From assembly GCA_010093605.1 (NCBI GenBank), contig MU004181.1, positions 3,130,215 to 3,194,214 of the forward strand: a stretch of 64,000 nucleotides of DNA. Direction: 5' to 3'. Positions 44,285 through 55,728 of this stretch are shown piece after piece. Source of the DNA: Lophium mytilinum (lineage: Eukaryota; Ascomycota; Dothideomycetes; Mytilinidiales; Mytilinidiaceae). Position 1 is the first letter of the stretch. Each line of letters opens with the position of its first letter. The position numbers and the translations under genes are program-made. The notes below the pieces were generated by a model. That model made no database searches and was not told where the DNA came from. It worked only from the letters and a program-made list of their open reading frames with translations.

Positions 44285-47200
44285 TCAGCCGCGAATTCGA
44301 AAAGTGCGCCGAGAAGTCGAGCGCGCAATCTGACGATGGATTTGGTTTTGGGGCAGAGAGTCTTTCAACGAAGGAAACTGATCGTCGGGTAAAAGAGAGT
44401 CTCGTCGTCCAGACACCTTTGAGTCTGATTCGGCGATCTTTTTTCGAGGGAGAGACGGCTGACTGAGAGTGGAGAGTGGAGTCTGAGATGAGGAACGTTT
44501 GTTTCCATACCACTCGACATCGCTAAGTTGTAGTTTCCTGGCGCGCTGATTGCTACGGTTGTTGCCTGCTTTGTCAATGCGCGGCTGAATGTAGGGATTA
44601 TGCTGCTTTTCGAGGCCTGAGGATGTCTCAGTATGCTTCCTGTTGTAGTTGGGCTGCAGTAAATGAAAAAGTTGGGTATCACCGTCGTTTTCGTTTTCGT
44701 CTGTGCCTCGAAGGTCGTAATTTAGGACGAGATTCTTGATCCGCTGTTGCTCCTCTCTCTCTGCCTGCTGTTTGCTCTTCATAGCAATGGCAAAGTTGGA
44801 GTCAGAAGGCAGATCAATGGACCGGGTCTAGAGCTGTATTAGTTACTTGACCGAGAAATGATAGAGTGAACACATACCTGTTGTCGGTTGCCGCGCTTGC
44901 TGAGAAGAGAAAACTTCATAGTGTTCGACGGAGCTACCGGGATAGGTGCCGCCTCGACTGCGCTATCCTCAGTATTGGAAGCTTGATCGCGAGCACGTCG
45001 CATTGGCAGTGGCACATCGAACACTGCTTTGCGTTCGAACTTGCGGGAGTCTAAACTCTCAGACATCAACTTAGCGAGCTCGCGATCGAAGTCAGCGTCA
45101 GCTTCGGGGTCTCTCTCGTCCTCTTGGCGAGTCACGATAATTTGCTCGTCTTCATCTTCGGATACTCGCTCCTGTGGCTCATCATCGTCTTCGTCCTCTG
45201 AAGACTTATCCTCTTCTTTATCTCCATCCTCATCAGCAATATCGACCGCGTCATCGTCCGCGCCGTCCTCATCATCAGAGGCGGATACTTCGTCAACTTC
45301 GTCTACCTCGTCCGGCTTATCGACTGTAGCTGTCTGGAAATTCTGCCTAACAATCTCGACGAAAGCGTTGGACGCTTCTTCAGGATCCGCCAAAAGCTTC
45401 CATTGCGGTCTGGTCAGCATAAAAGCGTCCTGGACAAGAAACTCGATGTCCATAGGTAACGGGTCTTTAACGCCGTAAACGTAGTACTGAAAGAATGTCA
45501 AAAAGAACTCGAACTTCTTCTTTGCTGCTCCCTTCTCAAAATACATGCCGCAGGTCTCCAGAAGGTTGCAAATCAAACGAATCCGGAAGTAGTCATCCGG
45601 AAGATCCAAGGGGTTGATGCTGCCACGCTTTGGAGTATTTCCTTCATGTCCGTACGATACAATCTTATAAAAAGTGTCAAAAACGAGACCGGAATCGACC
45701 ATTCTGTAGATGTATAGCTCTCCCAAGTACTTGACTTCTGCTATGCGACGTTGGTTGAATTTGAAGTCGTTGAGCTCCAGTCCAAAAGTGATCGATTCGA
45801 GAAGGTCGTCAATGACCGACATGCAAAACTCCTGGTGATATCTATTGAGAGACGAGAGAATAACGGCAAGAAGATGGATGTTGCTGTACTTTATCTTGCC
45901 TGGCTTGGTGAAGATCTTGTGAATGATGTTTACGACCTCATCTTCTTCCCAATGAAGCTTCCGAATCTGCTTGACGATCTTATCAAGGGTTCGTCTACTC
46001 AAGTCTTGATAAGCGAGCTTGCGAAGGAACAGCTCTAATGGGGACCTCTCCTTCTGTTCGATTGCAGATCGTTCGGGCGGATTGACGTAATAGACAGCAT
46101 TTTCGATAAGCATACGCTCTTGTTGGCCAAGATGCTGGGCTGCCTTCTTACGCTGAAGCGTCTCCAGAAAGGAGTGCATCCGCGGCGAAGTTTCCGGATT
46201 GCGAAGAAGATAGCGTCCGCAGTTCTCAAGAAGGTTGCATATGATCTCAATGTTCATCCTCGAAAACTCGTCAAGGCTGACCTTGAGGCAGTGGAATATG
46301 ACGTGCTCAGGAACGACTCCGAATTTTGTCAACTCTGCAAGATAGCGCACATTCTGAGTCCTGACTTGCCCAAGGAAGTCCTTGGATTTGCGCCGTTGCA
46401 GACTGCGAAATTCGTCATCCAAATAAGTCACCAGTCCCTGGGAGACATCCGGCATGTATTTGCCAAGGGTGGCAATCAGCCTGGAATATAGCGGCAAAAG
46501 ATCAGAGCGGCCCTTCGGAATGTCTTGTACTGCTTTGATCAGCCTATTGCGAGAGGCCTTGGAGTTTAAGAAGCAAAAATCAACCGCCGCTTGGTCGACC
46601 AAGTCTTTTGAGTTGGCGTCTGGCAGACGTGCTAAAATGGCATCTACCTGGGCTCCAACTGACTTGTTCGCAATGGCGGTGGACTGATCTTCACCATCTG
46701 CGGGCTTAGCATCCGTTGCTGCATCTGGCTTCTCCGTGGCTTCTGGGTCCGCACCCGCCGGTTTGCTCTCAATCTTCTTGCCCACTTGCTCGTCGTTGTC
46801 GGTTTTCTTCTTCTTAGGTTCTTCAAGAAGAATCCCAGGTACCCGGTCTTTGAGATCGATTACATTCTCGTAGAAGCGGCGTTCCTCTTCATCTTCCCAG
46901 ATTCCGGGCCCTTCACCCTGTCCACGAAGATAATCCCCAGCTTTTACTAGGCCAATAGCACTATCTCCGGAAGCAGCAGTGGTATCCTTTTCCTTTAGAT
47001 CAGGCATATCTGCACTGAGTGCGTCCGCGAGCACTTGAGCATTGGCGATAAGCTTATCCTGAGCCTTGATCTGTTTCTCGTAGTTGGCCTGGCGATCCTC
47101 AAACACTTCACCAGACTTGACATACGCCTCTGCATTACGGCGTCCCTGAGCAAGAAGCGTCTTTTGGTCGCGGGCCAGGTGAGTCTTCACGTCCTCAAAG

Positions 47201-48207
47201 TAACGAAGAAGGATATTTTTGAAACGCTGGCGAAGTTCCGGGGTGGTGATTGGTGGATCCTTGACAGCCAGATCCTCAGAGTCCGTTCCAGCGGCAGATT
47301 CTCTGTCCCCAGGAGCTGTAGTAGATCCATCTTCAAGAACAGTCTTACGGCCTTCGGCGGAGGAAGTTCTGGCCCCTAGCACATCCCATGCAAACGCCTT
47401 AACAAAAATAACCACGAGAGGGAGGTTGACGTGCTCTCGATCATGACCCAGCATATCCTTAAGCACTTCGAGAGGAAAGGGCTCCATATCCACGCCATCC
47501 GACCGGGAGCCGTTAGCCGATGCCTTTGTTTTTGCAGAAGTCTCTACCAGCTTCACGCTATCTTTGCCTTTCGCGGCTTCTTCTGGTCTGGTGACGTCGT
47601 CCAAACTCCGCAACACCCCAACAAGCCATAACTCGGTCGCTACCCGTAGCAAGACTCGCTGACGAGCTAACCGGTCCTTCTCTTCTCTCTCTCGAACATC
47701 CTGCGCCAGCGCCTTGAGGTGTGCCTTATCCGGTGTGCTCAGTCCTCTCCCAATGTGCCAGCCAATGAATCCCGTGAACTCTCCAGGTCCGAAGCGTTGG
47801 TGGAGCGCGCTGACTATTTCGACACCGGCCGCGATTTCCCCTGGCGATTTGAGCTTACAGAGGCCCTCGTAGCAGGCGGAGATAATTTCGGAGAGGTATT
47901 TGTGGAGCGAGAGGGCTCCAACTTCTTGGAGGAACTGGCCCTGGGAGCTTGCTGTGATGGCCGTGCGCAGTCTCTTGATGAAGGCAGTGTTTTTCTTCAT
48001 GGAGGAGTCGAGGGATCCTTGGACCGGGAATACATCTGCCGTGAATGTGAGTGGACGGGTCGGGATAACATGCGAAAGGTCCTACCTCTGTCGCCAGCCC
48101 ACGCTCGCGCATTCTGTTCGCGCAACTCGCCTGGAAGAAAGCAACTGGTCAGTATTTGAGCTTTGAAGCTTGTGTGCAGAGGCCTCACGCTTCCTCTGCC
48201 GTTCCAT
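44285..48207 (-). CDS. NMD2: UPF2/NMD2, nonsense-mediated mRNA decay factor
   Basis: Bridges UPF3 on the exon junction or 3' UTR to the helicase UPF1 in nonsense-mediated mRNA decay; cytoplasmic. Exons 48207-48189 (19 nt), 48130-48086 (45 nt), 48035-44878 and 44827-44285 give 1254 aa. The spliced N terminus reads MERQRKRELREQNARAWAGDRD, followed by LDSSMKKNTAFIKRLR, the family's usual start. Without the two tiny exons the protein would begin at the internal Met (48000). Three MIF4G-type helical domains fill residues ~30-880 (for example SLHKYLSEIISACYEGLCKL and ALHQRFGPGEFTGFIGWHIG). A very acidic stretch (about 930-1010, EVDEVDEVSASDDEDGADDD) precedes the C-terminal UPF1-binding region (FDRELAKLMSESLDSRK). 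The last exon carries a DVEWYG motif and a basic Ser-rich tail. Confidence 0.95.
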
Positions 48208-50539
48208 GGCGGCAGAGCTATCTCGCACTGATGGAGGGGGTTGCGTCAAGGGCAGGACGCATTTAGAGGTTGCAGAGTGCACGCGGGCAGGGTTTGCATT
48301 TGACGGTTGAAGTTGCTGGAGGGGCTTGTAGCCGGTAGTGTCTCTGTTTGGCGGCGGCAGGAAAGGTGAATTGAGGGCGGTCGCGCTGGCGGTTGGAGCT
48401 CGGTGCGTGGTCGATTGAAGCAAGTGGGAGGTTCAGGACAAGCTAGGGCCAAAATGCGCCGCGGGACGCGCCACTTATCCGTCGCCAACGGCCTATCACA
48501 GCCCGCCCTCCTCGAACAGTAATGTGGTAACGTATAATGAAAGCTTGACAGTCCGCTGAAGGGGTTTGCTACCCTCACGTTATTTGTTGGACTGAACCCG
48601 GTTCCGATGAGTCATGGTGTTTTGTTGCTCTGAAATTTCTACGTACGACCTTACTTGCATCCATGTCTTGCGGAGAAACCGTGCTAGTTTTGGTGGTAAT
48701 AATTCCATCATGTTGCAATACCACTGGGCAGCCCTCCACATGATTCCTAATTTCACTTGCACAGTGTGGCTAAGACACCTCCGATGATGCAGCGAGGCGA
48801 AGGGAATATTTCTCGCCGACCAATGAAACTGTTGTTTTTTAAGAATGAGATTTCAAAGCTACTCCAATTGTGTGATAGAAGAGTTTGATAGCTACTCTTA
48901 CTTCGTATTGGGTGATAAGAGTAAACAACTAGTTTTCTCAGGTGTTTCCGTTCTTGTCATCAACTCTTCGATGAACACGACGATAGTCTTCCTGCGAGAC
49001 TCCAGAGCCCCCCCCCAGCAGGCCCGTATCGTGGGCGCTTGGACCTCGATCCGGGCTGACTTTCGATGCATACGCTGCGATGCATCCTCATAAACACCAA
49101 CGCTACTTGCGGGCTCGACCGTCTTTGATCTCCAAGAAAGGCTATTTTGAGGCCCCACTGCTTGCTGGCCACCTGTCGTGCCACCACGTTGCCGTTGTGA
49201 TCGCCACGGCTTCCCGAACTTCGGACACGGGGAAGCTGAGGTATTTCCTTGCCTTGTTTCAATCAGTCTTGCAGAACCGCTTATGACAGGTGGCGAGATC
49301 CGGGGAAAGGTTGCTTCTCATCAACGTTAGACTGAAGCATGTGACGTCTCTGCTCGCATCAATGGCGCAGTGATATATGTCTTCAACCCTTCTCCGCGCT
49401 TTGTACCATCACCATGCCCGAGAGGCCAACGAAACACCAGGACGCCCCCGCTAAGCTCAATTCTATTCGCCACGCACGGCGAGATGCTGGCCGATTGGCA
49501 CCGAGTGTGTTCTTGGCAATATTTTCCTCCGTGTTTGTAAAACCTCAAAACTGACCCTCTCATCAAGCTCGCCATCATGAGCTCTCAATGGAGTCTAATG
49601 TCAACGCACGGAAGACACGAGACCTCGGGGGGCGAGATAATGTCTTCACGCTCGGTGAGGGCACTTACAGGACGCCGGTCAGATGCGGCGGTGAGCTTGG
49701 GGCTGCAAACTGCAGTTCCTGCATACGCCGCCATAATTTTGGTGCAACACGCCCGGTGGAGGCTACGAGGAGGGCAATGAGGCGTTGTAAAGAGGATAGA
49801 CCAGTTTAGCATCATGGGTGGTAGGCACGATGGGAGCTAAGAGTTGAGATACTCAATAGGTATGGCCATACTTCCGGCATAGACTATGATCACTTGCTCT
49901 CGTATCCAGAATGTCTCTTTCGACTATATACTTTTCAGCGTCCTCAGCTCCACTACTTCTTGAATTGACGGGCACTCTCTTTTGTTTGTTCTTTCTGTCC
50001 TTCTTAGTGAATAGTATTGACCGCCATCTCCACTTTCATTCGCACCAGCTCGGTCGTTCACCTCTGCGATGTGGTGCAGCCTCCTCGGGCATGCAAAATT
50101 AACATCTTCACCTCGTTTTCGGAAAGCATCCCACTCCTCGTCCCCGGCGCCCCCTTCTCTAGCGCGGTGTCACAAGCAAGTGCTGCGGGCTGGCAATCGC
50201 TCTGTCGTGTTACGTGTGGCCCAGTGCCCATCATCACGGGCGATTTGCCGCGCTGTCCTTCGCCGACGCACGTAGCCTGCTGCAGAAGCCCGATCGGGAG
50301 CGAGCCATTGAAGGCAAGCAAGCCGCCTTAAACCCAGACTTCCGCTCCAAGACTGCATACTGACTGCGAACCCAGCAGCCACCCGAAACCTCACCCACCA
50401 GCCCACGTTCCCCAACGTCTACGCACCCATGTCATCTATCTCTGTTTGACCCGTCCATCTTCTCTTGTTGGACCCTCACCGGTTACACCGACCATACTCC
50501 TCGACTCAACCCTTCGTTTCCACAGCTTGCCGGATCGAC
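48208..50539. other. 2.3-kb divergent intergenic region between UPF2 and the chitin synthase gene
   Basis: No gene supported; short frames overlap on both strands without motifs. It must contain both promoters. The last ~150 bases before 50540 are pyrimidine-rich with many CCACC/CACC words, fitting a leader for the chitin synthase transcript. Confidence 0.45.
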
Positions 50540-53335
50540 ATGTGGAGTGAAGTTTTGGCACGCGCAGTCAACGGCAATGGAGCGGGCGCGATCACAGACC
50601 CATGGCCAGTCAAGGATGTGAGGATTCCTCAGTATAGATAGGTGAATCTGAGGCCTAGCTGACCGTGGTGTCTCAGATCGTTTATGTTGTCATTGTCGGA
50701 ACGGTTATGCTAGCGGCCTTTTTGGAGTGGTTTCTATGGCTAGCAGCGTTCCTCTACTGCCTCGTCAAGGTCTTTCAGAAGGCCGAGAACGTTAGCATCA
50801 AGATCTTGGCTGTCATCATCATGGTTTTGTTTACGTTGCTCCGGTAAGAACCAGCCACCTTGTGTTTGCATAGTTGCTCACTTTTTTTGAAGAATGATAT
50901 TCCTTCCGATCATGATCGTCACGCTCCCGCTTCCCGCAAAAATCACCCAGTACTTCCCTTTAGAAATGGTTTCCTTCTTGCAGTGGTTCGCATTCTGGTC
51001 GTTTGCCGGTCTTCTCATCATACCCTGGCTGCTGTGTGTCTACCAACTGGTGACACACTCCATCGGACGTACCACTCGGATCAAGACCGTTCTGGATGAG
51101 AGCTCGGCCCCCAAGGTTGTCATTGTCATGCCCTGCTACAAAGAAGTTCCGGAGATTCTTCTGAGAACTGTGGATTCACTCGTCGATTGCGAATATCCTC
51201 CGTCCTGCTTGCATGTCTTTCTCTCGTTCGACGGAGATCAGGAAGACGAGCTCTACTTGAACACCATTGAAAAACTTGGTGTCCCTCTAACTCTTGATTC
51301 ATACCCCAAGAGTATCGACGTTACCTATCGAAGCACTCGAATCACCGTATCTCGATTCCCGCATGGCGGCAAGCGACATTGCCAAAAGCGGACCTTCAAG
51401 CTGATTGACAAGATCTATACGGACTACCTCAAGCGCAATGACAACCTATTCGTGCTCTTTATCGACTCGGACTGTATCTTGGACAAAGTCTGCATTCAAA
51501 ACTTCATGTACGAGATGGAGCTTAAGCCCGGAAGCAAGAAGAATATGTTGGCCATGACGGGAGTCATTACATCCACCACAGAGAAGAACTCTTTGATCAC
51601 CATACTCCAGGACATGGAGTACATCCACGGGCAGCTATTCGAGCGTTCAGTCGAGTCTGGTTGTGGTGCAGTGACCTGCCTACCAGGCGCTCTCACTATT
51701 CTCCGCTTCTCTGCGTTTCGAAAGATGGCAAAATACTACTTCGCTGACAAAGCTGAACAGTGTGATGATCTCTTTGACTACGGAAAATGCCATCTCGGTG
51801 AGGATCGCTGGTTGACGCACCTCTTCATGATCGGCGCGAAAGAACGATACCAGATCCAAATGAACACAAGCGCGTTTTGTAAGACAGAGGCTGTCCAGAC
51901 CTACCAGAGTCTGCTCAAGCAACGCCGCCGATGGTTTCTAGGTTTCATTACGAACGAGGTCTGTATGCTGACAGATATACGGCTTTGGAAGCGTTATACT
52001 GTCCTTTGCATGGTTCGTTTTATGCAGAACACGATCCGAACGACCGCGCTTTTGTTCTTCATCATGGTCATATCTCTCTTGACAACTTCTCAGACGATCA
52101 AGCAGCTGCCGGTTGGGTTCATTGGTATTTCTCTCGGACTCAACTGGATCCTCATGCTGTATTTCGCCGCGAAACTCGGCCGATACAAGATCATGCTATA
52201 CCCTCTCATGTTCATCATCAACCCGTTCTTCAACTGGGTCTACATGGTGTATGGAATCTTTACAGCTGGCCAGCGCACCTGGGGAGGCCCTCGAGCTGAT
52301 GCTGGAGCTGCTGACACAACAACGACGCCTCAAGCTGCCATCGAGCACGCAGAAGCAACCGGAGATGACCTCAACGTGATTCCCGAGACTTTTAAGCCGG
52401 CGGTGGAGAGGCAACAGGAAAATCACCCTGTGTACGTCCCCCTACAGCCATCGGATTTCTTGGAAGGTCGTTTCGCACCTGCAGAGAGATTACCTGGTGG
52501 CTGGTACCATCAATCCAACGACTCCGGCCTTACCTTGCCAAACACGATGCCTAGAAATCCCCATGTGCCTCACATCCCTCTCCACCCCCGCAATTCAAAC
52601 GACTCGATAATCACAGCCTTCTCTGCGGGTAACTCAGTTTACCTGCCGCGCCGCGTCGAGAGCTTCGTAGCTCCCGAGGACGCTCGTCTCTACCACAACA
52701 CCCAAGCCACACAGCGACCAGCCGGCGGCGCCTTCTACGAACTCAATCGTCAAGTCCCCTATGAACGAGAAATCCGTTCTGTAAAGCCTGGAAATCAGGG
52801 GTTCATTGACTCGTTCTCGGACGAGTCGTCTAACAATTCCAAGACCAATCTTCATATTTCACAGCGTCCCGCCCGTGGAAGACGTAGCAACAGCGCCAGC
52901 ACGAGCCCAACTTTAGCTAAATTCCCGTCACGACCTCCAACGCCGCTCGCTGCAGACGTTATTCGGCTTCCGCCCCGCGCCGCTGCTGGTGGTTCGTCCC
53001 GGCCGGCTTCGCCGCTCGCTGCAGACCCACAGCATCCAACCCAGTTCGACTCTCTGATTGTTCCCCGTCCTAGTATACGCACAGGTGACCGCGCCCCTTC
53101 AGGATCGGGTAGAGGCCGGAGCCCGCTTGCGAGGAAGAGTTTTGTGAGGACTGCGGAGGGCCGGGGAGAGGCGGAGGGCATTGAGATGATGCCATCGTCC
53201 CAGCCAGCTCGACTTCAGGAGCATGGAGAAGAGAGCAGCGAGGACGACGCCAACCGCCCGAGCTCGAGCAGAGGTTCTAGCCGGAGGGAGAGGAGGCGCC
53301 TATCCAAGCCAGCGCCATGGTGGGAGAAGAGATGA
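50540..53335 (+). CDS. Chitin synthase, class VI-like (no myosin domain)
   Basis: Membrane glycosyltransferase (GT2) that polymerises UDP-GlcNAc into chitin for the cell wall. Exons 50540-50617, 50677-50843 and 50893-53335 give 895 aa. Membrane segments flank the catalytic domain: two before (about residues 27-82 and 84-140), several after (about 445-560). Catalytic motifs are in order: MPCYKEV, SFDGDQED, LFIDSDCILDK (DSD at ~273), GEDRWLTHL (~385) and QRRRWFLG (Q at ~425). The QRRRW motif marks chitin synthase rather than hyaluronan or cellulose synthase. The absence of a myosin head and of the class I-III N-terminal extension points to the class VI (Aspergillus ChsD-like) group. The last ~330 residues are Ser/Pro/Arg-rich and disordered, with many SP/TP sites. 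Upstream is UPF2, divergent and functionally unrelated. Confidence 0.9.
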
Positions 53336-54024
53336 AGTGGAGACGGCATCCTCTTGCGTTTCTGGGTATCTGTGCTCCTGCTCCCCAGCTTTCCTTTCTA
53401 TCAACCTTTCTACTGCATTTGCATACATTTGGCGCTGATATGGGGTTTCGGACGGTACGGCATATGTGATGGGAGGCAATATGTGGATTCCGTCCAGACG
53501 GACATGCTTAGACGGTTATATTATATTCGTTGTGATGACATGATTAGCCTGGTTGTATGCAACTTTCTGCTCGTCGGTTGTCCTTACGTGAGTTGAATGA
53601 CTATATACTGCTCACCCTTTTCAAGACTTTCCCCACATTCTCACTTTAGTCCTCTACATTCCCGTTGTCGTGAACATTCTTGCACTTGACGGCTTGCAAG
53701 ACGTGGCTGATCAAATTTGCATAGCCAGCATAACAAGTAAAGTAGGGACCAGCATCAGCCATGAACGACCATCGCAGAGGTTGGCATTAACGAACATTTC
53801 GGCAACGCCTTGGTGCAGAGTCCTAGTCAACATCGTCTTCGCCAATATAAGGGCTTCAAAACTAGGAAGATCTTCAATCAGCACCATCAAAGTGGTCAGA
53901 CAAGGGACGCCTGCACATGAATAACGTTACTCATTGAAAAAAAGATAGATTTCATTAGACCGGATATCGTGTAACCATCCAAAGTACATCAAGAACACAC
54001 CGCGATGAAACTGCGACTTCTCGC
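53336..54024. other. Intergenic region between convergent genes
   Basis: No gene. It contains the 3' flanks of the chitin synthase gene (plus) and of the small gene at 54025 (minus). Confidence 0.4.
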
Positions 54025-54664
54025 CTATTTCTTCCCTCCTCCTAGGAGTCCACCAACACCACTGGCCACACCCTCACCCGCACCCTTCAGTTGTCCAGTC
54101 GCCGCCTCCCCATAGCCACCCAGCGGCCCCCCTTGGCTCTCGAGGGGACGGCCTTGGTCGTCCTTGCCACCGCGTTCAGCACGGTTCATACCCTAAACAG
54201 ATTTCGTTAGTTTTGCACTCATGGAAGTTAAGAGAGGCTCTTAACTCACCTCCTTCGAGGCCATATCCCCAAGCGGCTGCGCAAGGCCACCCTGGCCCAC
54301 CTGGCCGGCAACGAGGTTGTTGACGCCGTCTTGCAGTTGGTCGACTTGCTCGACGCCGGTCACTTTGCTCTTGTCGAGCTCCTCTGCATGTGGATGTTAG
54401 TGGATCCACTGAGAGCTAAGGGTGGACGTTTAAGGAGCACAAGACGTACGTTTGGCGGCGTAGCTGGTCTTGTTGTCTTTGGTGAACCACTTCAGGTACT
54501 GGTCTTCGAGGTGTTAGTATAGGGACTGACGTTTTAAGGATGGGGGTAAGGCTGGGAGCACACGAACCTTCCATCCACGGCATCCAGCTCTCGTACTGGT
54601 TGTTGTAGGTCTGTTTCAGCCATTCCGTGCGGGACTGCTGTTGCTGCTCATCGGAGGGTGCCAT
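54025..54664 (-). CDS. Small conserved-type fungal protein, Gln-rich N terminus and glycine-rich C terminus
   Basis: A 150-aa protein in four short exons: 54664-54568, 54503-54450, 54383-54250 and 54192-54025. All three introns have good donors, CTAAC-type branch sites and acceptors, and the frame closes exactly, which is strong support despite the small size. The protein begins MAPSDEQQQQSRTEWLKQ, has a Trp/Tyr-rich middle (YESWMPWMEDQYLKWFT), then VTGVEQVDQLQDGVNNLVAG, and ends in repeated Gly/Ala words (GQLKGAGEGVASGVGGLLGG). The Gly/Ala end resembles LEA/CsbD-like small stress proteins of fungi, but no domain can be assigned. No signal peptide is present. Confidence 0.8.
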
Positions 54665-55728
54665 TCTGTCTGTAAAGAGGTGGAATGACGAATGAAAGTT
54701 GATAGTAGCTGCGTAGAATATAGGATACAAAGATGTCTAAAGATCGAAGATATTAGTGTATTTCTTAGAAGAGGATTAGGTAAGAGCTGCCCACCGAACG
54801 ATTCTGAAGCGTGTAACTACGAGCAAAATCACGATAGGTACTCTGTATATGAACCAGCCACGCCCAGCAGCCCAAAACAGGATAGATGACCAAGATGAAG
54901 GCTGGAGCGTGATGTGCTGCAGGGTAACGTCATGGCCCGGGGTCTGCACCCTGAGATCTCAACTGCATGCAGCCACCACCCGTCGCTAGATCCACTCAGC
55001 GTTGCAGCCGACCTCCCAGCGCGAAGCACAAGACGCGTTTCGACGGGATGGCCTTGCAAGGGAGTACAGACGTGCCGCCCGTCGACTCCAAACCTAGAGT
55101 TCATCCGTGATGTCATCGCTGCCTACAGTTTGCGACGGTCATTGTCACGATATCTCTGGATAGCACCTACAGAGACGGTACCAAGCTAAGAGCGATTTGG
55201 TAGAAGGTGTGTTTGTTTTGAATTACGGCAACTAACATATTGAAGAAGTAGCTGCCGAGACTGTTACTCGCGCTGGCATTTCGTGAACTTAAACCTAACC
55301 TGCCAAGCACTGCCTCGCAAATCTGTACAATAAATTTTTGCATACCACTTGCTGTGTTCTGCCCCTGATTTCCTCCTGAATTGATGTACGTCGGAGATGC
55401 CTCCCTTTCGTCCCTAACGTGTGTCCTGTCATCAGGCAAAACGGCGGTCCAACGTGGCTTATAGAACATATAAACAAGAATACGCCATGCTGAATGTATC
55501 AACTGTCGCTTTGAGACTCGCGAAAGAAGTATCTCAAACATGTCGTGGCGCTGCGTTAGCTAGGTCCCGACATGTACAACAGCTTTCAGCCCAAAGAACT
55601 GACTCCGCCCATGCCCAGTGCACCCGCTGGATAGATACCTCTATTTCTGAAGCACAAGAAATTCGTTACTGCAGTCCAGACAAAGGCCCAGCCCTTAATC
55701 CGCTGCAGCCCAGTCATAGTGTGAAAGT
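54665..55728. other. Intergenic region
   Basis: No gene supported. It is the upstream region of the small gene and the 3' flank of the Ser/Pro-rich gene at 55729. Confidence 0.4.

Noticed and set aside
49008-49018. Short homopolymer run of C
   Set aside because: An isolated low-complexity tract without associated structure; of no evident meaning beyond possible sequencing difficulty.
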